Assembly: GCA_050290245.1 (NCBI GenBank)
Contig: JBNKHH010000041.1
Location: forward strand, 1 to 58,319
Origin: JBNKHH01 sp050290245
GTDB lineage: Bacteria; Pseudomonadota; Alphaproteobacteria; Rhodobacterales; Rhodobacteraceae
DNA: 58,319 bases
Direction of reading: 5' to 3'
Positions 1 to 7,845 of this stretch are shown here, one piece after another; within the stretch, counting starts at the first letter, position 1, and the number at the start of each line of letters is the position of its first letter. The notes below the pieces were generated by a model. That model worked only from the letters and a program-made list of their open reading frames with translations. It was not told where the DNA came from and did no database searches. The position numbers were made by a program, and so were the translations under genes.

Positions 1-1
1 C

Positions 2-157
2 CGCCTCGCCCAGAACCGCTCTGCCGCCGAAACGCTGGGCATCCTCGGAACGCCGGCCCTGACGCTGGGCAGGACGCTGGTGATGGGCGATGTCGCGGCG
101 GAAACGCTGGATAGGATCATTGCCATGGAAGTCGACGGCACTTCCGCCTGCACCTGA
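2..157 (+). CDS. DsbA-like thioredoxin-fold protein, C-terminal fragment
   Basis: The reading frame is open from base 2 to a TGA at 155-157 and gives the last 51 residues of a protein that starts outside the window. The segment LGILGTPALTLG carries the cis-proline Thr-Pro typical of DsbA/thioredoxin folds, and the following GDVAAETLDRII resembles the last helix of DsbA-family (DSBA oxidoreductase) proteins. The likely role is periplasmic thiol-disulfide exchange, inferred from this fragment only. The CXXC active site would lie upstream and cannot be seen. Confidence 0.6.
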   Translation, partial: RLAQNRSAAETLGILGTPALTLGRTLVMGDVAAETLDRIIAMEVDGTSACT

Positions 158-177
158 CTGTCCCAGCTTTTCACTGG

Positions 178-237
178 TCCAAAAATATCTTGGGGAGCGC
201 GAGGGGCAGCGCCCCTCGTCTGTCGCGGCCGCGACAG
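178..237. repeat. Intergenic palindromic element (GAGGGGC hairpin plus 18-bp palindrome)
   Basis: Between two convergent genes lie an AT-rich AAAAATATCTTGGGG, an 8-bp stem (CGAGGGGC, loop AGC, GCCCCTCG at 200-218) and then a perfect 18-bp palindrome CTGTCGCGGCCGCGACAG at 220-237. The first part has a close relative at 14473-14510. It may act as a bidirectional transcription stop, but there is no U-run after the stem, so this is not a classical intrinsic terminator. Confidence 0.6.
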
Positions 238-249
238 CGGGCGCAAATC

Positions 250-1128
250 CTACACCAGAACCCGCCCGGCTACGGCATCGAGCCGGGCCACAACCTCGGG
301 ATCGCGTGCCTCCGGTGCCGTCATGACCGCGAATTCCAGCGCCCGGTCACAGCCATCGGGGCAGGGCGCCCGTTCGGGGCCCATCCGTTCCGGCAATCCA
401 GCGGCAAGGGCGCGGCCCTTTTCTGCGTTCGCGGTCAGGGTCGCGATGATCTCGGCCACATCGACCTCGCCATGGTCCGGGTGCCAGCTGTCATAGTCAG
501 TGATCATGGCGACCGAGGCGTAACAAAGTTCGGCTTCTCGGGCGAGCTTCGCCTCGGGCATGTTGGTCATCCCGATCACATCGCAGCCCCAGTGCTCGCG
601 GTACATCTCCGATTCCGCCAAAGACGAAAACTGCGGCCCCTCCATCGCCAGGTATGTGCCGCCCCGATGCACCGTCGCCCCCGCCGCCTCAGCGGCATCA
701 CCCGCCACCTTTGCAAGGCGCGAACAGACCGGATGCGCGACGCTGACATGGGCGACGCAGCCCGTGCCGAAGAATGATTTCTCCCGCGCGAAGGTCCGGT
801 CGATGAATTGGTCGACGATCACGAAATCCCCCGGCGCCATCTCTTCGCGGAACGACCCGCAGGCCGAAACCGCAACAACATCCGTTACCCCAAGCCGTTT
901 CAGGGCGTCGATATTGGCGCGATAGGGCACGGTCGATGGAGAATGAACATGGCCCCGGCCGTGGCGGGGCAGAAACGCCATGTTCACCCCGTTCAACCGA
1001 CCGGTCAGGATCTGGTCGGACGGCGCGCCCCAGGGCGTTTCCACCGTTTCCCACTTTGCCTGTTCCAGTCCGTCGATCTCATAGATGCCGCTGCCGCCAA
1101 TGACGCCGATCATCGTGTTCGTGTTCAT
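250..1128 (-). CDS. mtnP: S-methyl-5'-thioadenosine phosphorylase
   Basis: This 292-residue protein belongs to the PNP/MTAP nucleoside phosphorylase family. It cleaves methylthioadenosine with phosphate to adenine and methylthioribose-1-phosphate in cytosolic methionine salvage. The N-terminal IGVIGGSGIYEIDGLE, the central SACGSFREE and the MEGPQFSSLAESEMYR segment match MTA phosphorylases. The frame is open farther upstream, but ATG at 1128 is preferred because AGGGGGGC lies 5-11 bases before it and the preceding residues look non-coding. A structured RNA with a terminator lies about 95 bases upstream on the same strand (1222-1335), so the gene may have its own promoter or be controlled by attenuation. 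Confidence 0.9.
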   Translation of the reverse strand: MNTNTMIGVIGGSGIYEIDGLEQAKWETVETPWGAPSDQILTGRLNGVNMAFLPRHGRGHVHSPSTVPYRANIDALKRLGVTDVVAVSACGSFREEMAPGDFVIVDQFIDRTFAREKSFFGTGCVAHVSVAHPVCSRLAKVAGDAAEAAGATVHRGGTYLAMEGPQFSSLAESEMYREHWGCDVIGMTNMPEAKLAREAELCYASVAMITDYDSWHPDHGEVDVAEIIATLTANAEKGRALAAGLPERMGPERAPCPDGCDRALEFAVMTAPEARDPEVVARLDAVAGRVLV

Positions 1129-1221
1129 GCGCTGCCCCCTGGATTGCGATTCAACCGGCAGTAGAAAGCACCCGCGGGTCTCTTGGCAACTCACTTCGCT
1201 CGGAAAAGGGGGCCGGAAAAG

Positions 1222-1248
1222 AAAAAACCCTCGCCTGAAAAGCGAGGG
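1222..1248 (-). terminator. Intrinsic terminator upstream of mtnP
   Basis: On the minus strand CCCTCGC, a 7-base loop and GCGAGGG are followed directly by six U residues, a textbook rho-independent terminator. It stops transcription coming from about 1340 toward mtnP, so it ends a small RNA or works as a leader attenuator. It does not end a visible protein gene, since none lies upstream on this strand. Confidence 0.8.
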
Positions 1249-1335
1249 TCCCTCGTCCCAAGTTTGGGTCCCCGATGCCGCAGGCTGGGTGGGGGCTGTT
1301 AAATCCACGGCACCGGGGATAGCGTCTTTTCGCTA
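1249..1335 (-). ncRNA. Candidate structured small RNA or mtnP leader
   Basis: The minus strand upstream of the terminator holds three further hairpins. These are TAGCG/CGCTA at 1320-1335, an uninterrupted 11-bp stem with arms 1308-1318 and 1270-1280 and a 27-base loop, and CCCAA/TTGGG at 1257-1268. With the terminator this makes a compact RNA of about 114 nt. The loop side contains CAGCCTGCGGC, recalling the 3' strand of 6S RNA, but a 27-base loop is too short for the 6S fold. It may be an independent sRNA or a leader sensing a methionine-cycle compound; I cannot assign a family. Confidence 0.5.
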
Positions 1336-1458
1336 CAATCCCTGAATGCATTTGAAGTTGGGCAACATGACGGGCCGGATCGGCCGCCGCAAAGGTATTT
1401 TTGTGGCGAAGTTGCGGCGAGGGTTGATTTGACCGCCCCGGAAGGGCAGGATTCCCCC

Positions 1459-1806
1459 ATGACGGTCCAGGACCCGACACCCTTTCCGAAACAACAGCCG
1501 ATGCCCGAGCAGGTGGCCTTTGACCGTGCCGAGCTTGCGGTGATCCTCGGCCTTTACGGCCGCATGGTCTCGGCCGGGGAATGGCGCGACTACGGGATGT
1601 CCTTCCTGAGGGACGTGGCCGTTTTCTCGATCTTTCGCCGCACCGCCGAATACCCGATCTATCGAATCGAAAAGCGGCCCAAGCTGAGAAACCGCCAGGG
1701 CCTTTACGCTGTCATCGGTATGGATGGGCGCATCCTGAAGCGCGGGCACGACCTGAAAACAGTACTGCGCGTGCTCGAGCGCAAGATGATCCGCCCGGTC
1801 GACTAG
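1459..1806 (+). CDS. DUF2794 family protein
   Basis: This 115-residue cytosolic protein of unknown function matches the alphaproteobacterial DUF2794 family. Its compact core contains VAFDRAELAVILGLYGRMV, then SIFRRTAEYPIYRIEKRP and a Tyr-Ala-Val-Ile strand. ATG at 1459 is chosen because GAAGGGCAGG lies just upstream; the frame extends to a TTG at 1429 without a better site. A TACAAT at 1333-1338 could be its -10 box. It converges with the NlpC/P60 gene, and a copy of the dispersed AAAGAAGAAG repeat sits in the junction. Confidence 0.75.
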   Translation: MTVQDPTPFPKQQPMPEQVAFDRAELAVILGLYGRMVSAGEWRDYGMSFLRDVAVFSIFRRTAEYPIYRIEKRPKLRNRQGLYAVIGMDGRILKRGHDLKTVLRVLERKMIRPVD

Positions 1807-1837
1807 GCCGTGTTGGCGGCGGTCGTAGCGCCGTTTC

Positions 1838-1859
1838 GAGTATTTTCAAAAAGAAGAAG
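1838..1859. repeat. Dispersed GTATTTT-AAAGAAGAAG repeat, copy 1
   Basis: GAGTATTTTC followed by AAAAAGAAGAAG lies between convergent genes. Similar elements occur at 14403, 14461 (inverted), 31435, 38114 and 52422. The stop codon and last codons of the NlpC/P60 gene fall inside the repeat, so its C-terminal Ala-Ser-Ser-Phe is encoded by repeat sequence. Confidence 0.65.
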
Positions 1860-2709
1860 CAGGCGTCGGTCTCAGCCTGACCGTGATCTCTTCTCCGTTC
1901 GGTCCTGCGGCAATGCGCCGGATGGCGGTCCCGGTCGGCTCTTCGGTGACGGCCATGCCGTGCGCCGTGGCGTGGATGATTCCTTCAGGGCCAGTGGCCA
2001 TGGCGACGTGACCTTTCCAGAAAAGAAGGTCGCCGGCCTGAAGTGGTGTATCGGCGGCCAGCCGATCGCCCGGCATCGCCGATTGCAGGTCGCTGTCGCC
2101 GGGACAGGCGCGGCCGCAAGCCAGGAAGGCCGCCTGCACAAGGCCCGAACAGTCGATCCCGAAGGCTGAGTTGCCTCCCCAGACGTAGGGCGTCCCCATC
2201 AGGCGGCGGGCAACGGCGACCGGGTCGGTTTCGTGGTCGCCGACGGGGCGGATATGTGCTTTTGGGACGAACCGCTGCACGCCGGTCGGGGCAAGGATCC
2301 GGCACCAGTCACCGTCCTCCGAAAGGACGTGCAGCGCGGCGCCCATCGACAGGGGGAAATGCTCGCCCGTGGTCTTGACGTCGGGTTCGGCCAGCGCATG
2401 GCTTGCACGAGCCTTCAGCACGTGGGTGGCGGGGTCGGCGCGGGTCAGCATCTGCGCCTCGACATAGCCCACGTAGCCGTCACGTTCGGCAAAGCCGAAA
2501 GCAAACCCGTCGCGCGTCTCCAGGCGCCGGAACCGCTGGCCGTGCAACAACTCGCGCTGCTTCTTGCCGCCCGGCGCATCCAGGATCGCGGCGATCGGCC
2601 AGGCCGTCGCCATGCTGTCGCCCTCGGTAAAACGCTCGGCCGTGACCTGGCCGCGAAGCGCCTCGTGGGCGACGCGACCGTTGCTGGCCGTGGTGCGCGG
2701 GTCGGTCAT
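1846..2709 (-). CDS. NlpC/P60 peptidoglycan hydrolase with SH3-like N-terminus
   Basis: This 287-residue protein has an SH3-like N-terminal half (around 30-155) and an NlpC/P60 cysteine peptidase domain (around 160-285). The catalytic Cys is in GIDCSGL (C187), and the likely His is in WKGHVAM (H234), with a further His around 246-250. By family it cleaves gamma-D-Glu-diaminopimelate bonds in cell-wall peptides. No signal peptide is evident, which fits a role in recycling imported muropeptides like related dipeptidyl peptidase VI enzymes. The ATG overlaps the TGA of the aminopeptidase upstream, so the two are translationally coupled and probably act in the same peptide degradation route. Confidence 0.85.
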   Translation of the reverse strand: MTDPRTTASNGRVAHEALRGQVTAERFTEGDSMATAWPIAAILDAPGGKKQRELLHGQRFRRLETRDGFAFGFAERDGYVGYVEAQMLTRADPATHVLKARASHALAEPDVKTTGEHFPLSMGAALHVLSEDGDWCRILAPTGVQRFVPKAHIRPVGDHETDPVAVARRLMGTPYVWGGNSAFGIDCSGLVQAAFLACGRACPGDSDLQSAMPGDRLAADTPLQAGDLLFWKGHVAMATGPEGIIHATAHGMAVTEEPTGTAIRRIAAGPNGEEITVRLRPTPASSF

Positions 2710-4088
2710 CCCAGCATCCGCGGAAGCGCCTCGTGGAGCGCCCGGATCCCCTGGCCCACACCGCCCTTCGGCCGACCCGGTTCGGAACTCGGACACCAGC
2801 CATAGATGTCGAAATGCATGTAGCGCGGTGTTTCGGTCACGAAGCGGCGCAGGAACAGCGCGGCGGTGATCGAGCCAGCGAACCCGCCCTTGGGCGCATT
2901 GTCCAGATCGGCAATGCCGGGTTCGATCATCGACTCGTAAGGTTCCCAGAACGGCATTCGCCAGACCGGGTCGCGCACCTCGGCGGCGGCAGCTTCAAGG
3001 GCGGCGGCGTCGCTGTCGTGGTCGGTGTAATAGGGCGCCAGGTCCGGCCCCACAGCCACCCGAGCCGCGCCCGTCAGTGTCGCCATCGAGACGATCAAAT
3101 CCGGCTTGCCCTCGTCCGCCAGTGCCAGGGCGTCGGCCAGCACCAAACGCCCCTCTGCGTCCGTGTTGTTGATCTCGACTGTCAGGCCCTTTCGGCTGTC
3201 GAGGATGTCCTGCGGCCGGAAGGAGGACCCCGAGACGCTGTTTTCCACCGCTGGGATCAGGACACGCAGCCGCACCTTCGCGCCGCCGGCCATTATCATA
3301 TGCGCCAGCCCCAGCACGTTGGCCGCGCCGCCCATGTCCTTTTTCATCAACCCCATGCTGGCACCGGGTTTCAAATTCAGGCCGCCGGTGTCGAAACAGA
3401 CGCCCTTGCCGACCAGTGTCAGGGCAGGGCCTTCGGTTCCCCAGGTCATCTCGATCAGCCGCGGCGCACGTGGACTGGCGCGGCCGACGGCGTGAATCAT
3501 CGGGAAATTCGCGGTAAGCAGGTCGTCGCCCGTAGTCACCTTGATGCCGGCCCCGAACCGGTCGGCAAGAGCGCGGGCGGCGGCCTCCAACTCGTCGGGA
3601 CCCATATGCGAGGCAGGCGCGTTGATCAGGTCGCGCACCAACGCTTCGCCCCCGGCGATCCGCTCAAGCCGGGCGGCATCCACGCTCTCGGGAGCGATCA
3701 GCCGGGCCTTCGGAGCTGGAGCACTGGCGAAGCGGTCGAAACGATATCCCGCCAACAGCCAGGCCAGGGCCGCTTCGTTCAGAGCCGATCCTTTTAGGTC
3801 GCTGACCAGGCGCCAGGTGCCTTCGGGCAGTTTGGCGCGCAGCTCGGCCACCAGGAAACGCCCTCGCGCAGCGTCCTTGGCGTCGCCTAGCCCGCCGGCG
3901 GCAAGGGCAACGCCACCGGCACCCGGCACCAGCAGCACCTCGCCTTTCGCCGCCCTAAAGCCCGCGCTTTCGACCCAGCTGCGTGTGTCCGCGTCGAGGG
4001 TCGCGCACCAGTCGGACAAGCTGTCTTTCGACACAAGGTGCAGATCCCGGGTATCGGGAGTCTCGGGTGCAAAGGTCAGGGCTGTCAC
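2706..4088 (-). CDS. M17 leucyl aminopeptidase family protein
   Basis: This 460-residue cytosolic metallo-aminopeptidase removes N-terminal residues from peptides. The M17 signature NTDAEGRLVLADAL is intact, and GKGVCFDTGGLNLKPG with the downstream MKKDMGGAA supplies the metal-binding Lys and Asp residues. The length suits the family. The start is GTG at 4088 with GGGAG seven bases upstream. It overlaps the following NlpC/P60 gene by 4 nt; this pairing is consistent with turnover of wall-derived peptides. Confidence 0.9.
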   Translation of the reverse strand: MTALTFAPETPDTRDLHLVSKDSLSDWCATLDADTRSWVESAGFRAAKGEVLLVPGAGGVALAAGGLGDAKDAARGRFLVAELRAKLPEGTWRLVSDLKGSALNEAALAWLLAGYRFDRFASAPAPKARLIAPESVDAARLERIAGGEALVRDLINAPASHMGPDELEAAARALADRFGAGIKVTTGDDLLTANFPMIHAVGRASPRAPRLIEMTWGTEGPALTLVGKGVCFDTGGLNLKPGASMGLMKKDMGGAANVLGLAHMIMAGGAKVRLRVLIPAVENSVSGSSFRPQDILDSRKGLTVEINNTDAEGRLVLADALALADEGKPDLIVSMATLTGAARVAVGPDLAPYYTDHDSDAAALEAAAAEVRDPVWRMPFWEPYESMIEPGIADLDNAPKGGFAGSITAALFLRRFVTETPRYMHFDIYGWCPSSEPGRPKGGVGQGIRALHEALPRMLG

Positions 4089-4161
4089 ATCGGGGCTCCC
4101 ATTGAAACCGGCGGGGAAATCAGCGGGATGCTAGTGCAGAACACGGCGGGTGGCCAAGCCC

Positions 4162-4542
4162 TCAGATCTGGCGATAGCTGATTTCCAGAAGGGTGGCGAG
4201 AGAGACCTCCCCGATCCGAACCAACCGGGCGACGACTGCAGCCAGGGCGACGTCGTCTTTGCTATCGATCAACCCGGCGACCACACGGGCCACTTCGGCA
4301 ACATCGGGCAACCCGGTCTTTTCGGCCAGCTTTTCGACATTGCGTACCGCGCTTCGCAGGCGTTTGAATTCCCCGGCGGCCCAGGCGGTTTCGATGCCCG
4401 CCAGGTACACGACCATCTCTTCAACGGCGTCTTCCGTCGCGGGATTGGCAAGGCGCGTGTCGTCGTGTTCACAGATAAATGCAGGTGCCTCTATTGTGAT
4501 GGCTTCGCGTGGACACAACGCGACGATGTTGTTGAACTCCAT
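4162..4542 (-). CDS. Uncharacterised 126-aa protein
   Basis: I do not recognise this family. The product is short, mostly alpha-helical by composition and probably cytosolic, with no signal peptide or membrane segment. The first part holds two Cys (LCPREA and ICEHDD). The second half is an amphipathic Ala/Val-rich helical region. The ATG at 4542 has AAAGGGGAACC in front, a convincing ribosome site. It is divergent from the carbonic anhydrase gene and lies 73 bp upstream of the aminopeptidase gene on the same strand, so it could be the first gene of that operon. Confidence 0.7.
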   Translation of the reverse strand: MEFNNIVALCPREAITIEAPAFICEHDDTRLANPATEDAVEEMVVYLAGIETAWAAGEFKRLRSAVRNVEKLAEKTGLPDVAEVARVVAGLIDSKDDVALAAVVARLVRIGEVSLATLLEISYRQI

Positions 4543-4649
4543 GGTTCCCCTTTCCCTCTACCCATGGGCGGTGTAAGCCCGCGGGGGAAAGAATTGGTTG
4601 ATGCCAAGCACTATGTGTTTGGCCTTTGCTTCAAATTCAGGAGGTTGCC

Positions 4650-5300
4650 ATGCAGCACGCGCGTCCCTTGCCCAGCTATCTGGTACAGCGGTATCACGGC
4701 TGGAAAGCCACCACCTTCGCAGAGAACCACAATTGGTATCGGCGGCTCGCAGAAGAGGGGCAGCGTCCACGAGCCATGATCGTGTCCTGTTGCGACAGCC
4801 GCGTACATGTCACCTCGATTTTCGGCGCCGACTCGGGTGAGTTCTTCATTCACCGCAACATTGCAAACCTGGTGCCGCCCTATGAGCCGGACGGAGACCG
4901 CCACGGCACCTCGGCGGCGGTCGAATTCGCGGTGACCTCGCTGAAGGTGGCGCATCTGATCGTGATCGGCCATTCGCAATGCGGCGGCGTGGCGGGATGC
5001 CACGCGATGTGTTCGGGCGCAGCGCCGGAATTGGAGGAGAAATCCTCTTTCGTCGGTCGCTGGATGGACATCCTGCGGCCCGGCTATGACCGGATTTCGA
5101 AATCGGTCCCCGAGGCAGACCAGGTGCGGGCGCTGGAACATGCTGCGGTCGTCGTGTCCTTGGAAAACCTCATGACCTTCCCCTTTGTCAAAGAGGCGGT
5201 CGAGGCCGACGAACTCAGCCTGCATGGCCTGTGGACCGACCTCGGAGCAGGGGGGTTGTCTCAATACGACCCCAAGAAGGACGTGTTCGAGCCGCTTTAG
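4650..5300 (+). CDS. Beta-class carbonic anhydrase
   Basis: This 216-residue zinc enzyme interconverts CO2 and bicarbonate. The zinc site is visible as Cys47 in VSCCDSRV, His108 and Cys111 in IGHSQCGG, with the catalytic Asp49-Arg51 dyad. The length is usual for the class. ATG at 4650 follows a strong AGGAGG; upstream in-frame codons are ignored. Its last four bases overlap the 3' end of a small convergent gene (5297-5449). Confidence 0.93.
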   Translation: MQHARPLPSYLVQRYHGWKATTFAENHNWYRRLAEEGQRPRAMIVSCCDSRVHVTSIFGADSGEFFIHRNIANLVPPYEPDGDRHGTSAAVEFAVTSLKVAHLIVIGHSQCGGVAGCHAMCSGAAPELEEKSSFVGRWMDILRPGYDRISKSVPEADQVRALEHAAVVVSLENLMTFPFVKEAVEADELSLHGLWTDLGAGGLSQYDPKKDVFEPL

Positions 5301-5449
5301 GCAACCGAAACTGAGCGCGACGAGACAAAGACAGGGCGGCGATTGGTGTTCTGAACCTGTCGTTTGTCGGCCAGTGTCTCACTTTGCTTTTTATGTTCGA
5401 TGGCCAGGCGGCGACGGGCCTTGGCAACTTCGCTCAGTCTGAGAGCCAT
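5297..5449 (-). CDS. Small basic protein, 50 aa
   Basis: The minus strand encodes MALRLSEVAKARRRL and continues to TAA at 5297-5299. GGAGAA sits 8 bases before the ATG. The product is strongly basic (Arg/Lys rich), with a helical N-terminal part and a Ser/Val-rich tail. I recognise no family. The good ribosome site and the tail-to-tail 4-base overlap with the carbonic anhydrase gene support a real gene. Confidence 0.55.
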   Translation of the reverse strand: MALRLSEVAKARRRLAIEHKKQSETLADKRQVQNTNRRPVFVSSRSVSVA

Positions 5450-5531
5450 GGGTGGAATTCTCCGGTCTGAATTGGGTCAAACGGTCGAACTCGTTACATG
5501 ATCTTACAAGGGCCGAGGCGCCCGGGAACGG

Positions 5532-5774
5532 TCAGGGGCGTGGAGCGTAGCAAAACACGCCGCTGACCGTCCGCCGTACCACGCCCGCACGTCGGATAAC
5601 GTCGAGCGAGATGACACGCCCACTCAGGTCAGACGCCGGTTTGCCGTTGTGATCAGCAAGGTCAATGATACGGGTGCCCAAGCCCCCGTACCGAACCCTG
5701 GCCTGTGTCCCTGCCTGTCGTTTCTTGGCGCCTTCGATGAGGCTGAGAACGATGTCGTCGGTGATCGGCTTCAT
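5532..5774 (-). CDS. Uncharacterised small protein, 80 aa
   Basis: The sequence starts MKPITDDIVLSLIEGAKKRQ, continues with a Gly/Arg-rich stretch and ends in a hydrophobic beta-like segment with one Cys. I recognise no family. ATG at 5774 follows GGGAAGG; the frame also permits a start at 5804 (90 aa). The gene stands alone between the small basic gene and the asd terminator, both on the same strand. Confidence 0.55.
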   Translation of the reverse strand: MKPITDDIVLSLIEGAKKRQAGTQARVRYGGLGTRIIDLADHNGKPASDLSGRVISLDVIRRAGVVRRTVSGVFCYAPRP

Positions 5775-5962
5775 GGCATCTGGCCTTCCCTGCGCGGATG
5801 TCAAAGATCAGGCTTGCGATGAATTATGGCAGGAATTTACGCAGATTGAGGCGAAACTGCGGCAGCCGGGTGCCGAAGGCGGGGCTTTGTCACCGGATTG
5901 CCGGATTTCGCCTCCGATTTGCCTTGTTTTATGGACCTGAATGCCGTTGCCCTCGGACCCAA

Positions 5963-5998
5963 TAAAAAACGGGCGCCCACGCAAAGGGGACGCCCGTC
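5963..5998 (-). terminator. Intrinsic terminator of asd
   Basis: On the minus strand ACGGGCG, a loop and CGCCCGT are followed by TTTTTT. It lies about 60 bases past the asd stop codon and is a clear rho-independent terminator. Confidence 0.88.
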
Positions 5999-6060
5999 GA
6001 TTTCTGCATCGGGAACAATCGCAAGGGCTTTCCCGCGACTATGCCGACACTGGAAAACGG

Positions 6061-7083
6061 TTAACCTTTCTTCAGCACCCGATTCCCCAAAAGTTCAGCG
6101 ATCTGGACCGCGTTCAGGGCGGCGCCTTTTCTCAGGTTGTCGCTGACGCACCAGAAGTTCAGGCCGTTGTCGATGGTCGAATCCTGGCGGATGCGGCTGA
6201 TGAAGGTCGCAAAGTCACCGACACATTCGACCGGCGTGACGTAGCCGCCATCCTCGCGCTTATCCACGACCATGATGCCGGGGCTCTCGCGTAGGATGTC
6301 GCGGGCCTCGTCCTCGTCCAGGAACTCCTCGGTCTCGATGTTCACCGCTTCCGAGTGGCCGACGAACACCGGCACCCGCACGCAGGTCGCAGTGACCTTG
6401 ATCTTGGGATCCACGATCTTCTTGGTCTCGGCGACCATCTTCCACTCTTCCTTGGTCGAACCGTCATCCATGAAGACGTCGATATGCGGAATGACGTTAA
6501 ACGCGATCTGCTTGGTGAACTTGGACGGGTCTTTCTCCTGGCCGGGAACGTACAGACCCTTGGTCTGATCCCACAACTCGTCGATGCCTTCCTTGCCCGC
6601 GCCGGAGACCGACTGGTAAGTGCTGACGACAACGCGCTTGATCGTCGCGCGGTCGTGCAGCGGTTTCAGCGCTACGACCATCTGAGCGGTCGAACAGTTC
6701 GGGTTCGCGATGATGTTGCGGTTCTTGTAGCCCTCGATCGCATCCGGGTTCACCTCGGGCACGATCAGCGGAACGTCCGGCTCATAGCGATAGAGGGACG
6801 AGTTGTCGATCACGACGCAGCCCGCCTTTGCAGCCTTCGGCGCATAGGTCTTGGTCGGACCCGATCCGATGGCGAACAGGGCAATATCCCATCCGGTGAA
6901 ATCGAAGGTGTCCAGATCCTTGGTCTTTAGGGTCTTGTCACCATAGCTGACCTCGGTTCCCAGAGATTTCCGGCTCGCCAGAGCCACAACCTCATCGGCG
7001 GGAAACTGGCGCTCGGCCAGGATGTTCAGCATTTCGCGACCCACGTTACCCGTGGCGCCGACGACGGCGACTCGATAGCCCAC
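6061..7083 (-). CDS. asd: Aspartate-semialdehyde dehydrogenase
   Basis: This 340-residue NADP-dependent enzyme reduces aspartyl phosphate to aspartate semialdehyde, the branch point to lysine/diaminopimelate, threonine and methionine. The N-terminal Rossmann motif VVGATGNVGREML and the catalytic Cys130 in ANPNCSTAQM are intact. The length is typical. Transcription appears to end at the terminator at 5963-5998. Two later pathway genes, dapD and dapE, are also in this window but not linked to it. Confidence 0.96.
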   Translation of the reverse strand: MGYRVAVVGATGNVGREMLNILAERQFPADEVVALASRKSLGTEVSYGDKTLKTKDLDTFDFTGWDIALFAIGSGPTKTYAPKAAKAGCVVIDNSSLYRYEPDVPLIVPEVNPDAIEGYKNRNIIANPNCSTAQMVVALKPLHDRATIKRVVVSTYQSVSGAGKEGIDELWDQTKGLYVPGQEKDPSKFTKQIAFNVIPHIDVFMDDGSTKEEWKMVAETKKIVDPKIKVTATCVRVPVFVGHSEAVNIETEEFLDEDEARDILRESPGIMVVDKREDGGYVTPVECVGDFATFISRIRQDSTIDNGLNFWCVSDNLRKGAALNAVQIAELLGNRVLKKG

Positions 7084-7368
7084 TTTGACCTCCTATGGTT
7101 TTCGGGACAGGGGCCTATAGCCCCGGAGCGTCTTCAAGGAAAGGCCAAACCCGCGAAACTGGATGGCAATGCGTGATGAAAGGGGATCGCGCCGGGCGGT
7201 TGCGCCAATTGGTGGGCCTTGCGAGAGGCATTCAAAGCTGGACAAGCCGGCTGAACCGATTGGTTGTCCATTGTGAGCCCAAAGTCACAGATGCTGCGCT
7301 CCGTTCGGATGTCTGCTTAGCAGTAGGACAGGATAAGTAACTCACAAATATAGAAGTATCTGACACTC

Positions 7369-7845
7369 ATGCCATTGGAACCACAAACCTATCGCCAATA
7401 CGCCTACCTTGGAATTCAAGGAAAAGGGCCGTCCAACCAGATCACAAACGCTCTTGGCATCGAACCTGATGAGGAATGGTCTGAGGGCGATGCTTGGCAG
7501 ACGAAAGGGCCACACAAGAAAAGGTGGTTCACAAACTGGAAGCTTAATAGTGGCGTTTTGGAAACCGAGGACCTGAACACCCATGTTGACGCCATTTTGC
7601 GACGCCTTCGCACCCGTGAGTTGGCGCTCCAAAGCCTGACTGGAGACTACGACGTCCGCGTTGTTATGGTGAGCTACAACCTCCAGTGCTTTAGTTTTGA
7701 GTTGGATTTTCAGCACCAACGACGCCTCACCCAACTCGGCGTCCGCACGTGGTTCGACGCCTATATAGACGAAGACGTCCACAGACTGATGTTTGATCTG
7801 CGCGCGCAGTATGGTCGTGACGCCTTTGACAATGAGGAAAGCTGA
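7369..7845 (+). CDS. DUF4279 family protein
   Basis: This 158-residue protein resembles DUF4279: an N-terminal QYAYLGIQGKGPSNQ strand, LGIEPDEEWSEGDAW, a tryptophan-rich KKRWFTNWKLN segment and a helix that counts as the paired half. Some members of this family sit near toxin systems as immunity-like proteins, but no toxin gene is visible here. No ribosome site precedes the ATG. The base composition is clearly lower in GC than the flanking genes, which suggests acquisition by transfer. It stands alone, flanked by two stretches of about 300 bp without genes. Confidence 0.65.
   Translation: MPLEPQTYRQYAYLGIQGKGPSNQITNALGIEPDEEWSEGDAWQTKGPHKKRWFTNWKLNSGVLETEDLNTHVDAILRRLRTRELALQSLTGDYDVRVVMVSYNLQCFSFELDFQHQRRLTQLGVRTWFDAYIDEDVHRLMFDLRAQYGRDAFDNEES

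Noticed and set aside
1249..1335. 6S RNA
   Set aside because: CAGCCTGCGGC recalls the 6S 3' strand, but the paired arms close on a 27-base loop, far too short for the 6S fold.
1249..1335. SAM-II riboswitch because of a GGATTTAAC in the loop
   Set aside because: The downstream GCTAAA-type pseudoknot strand is absent.
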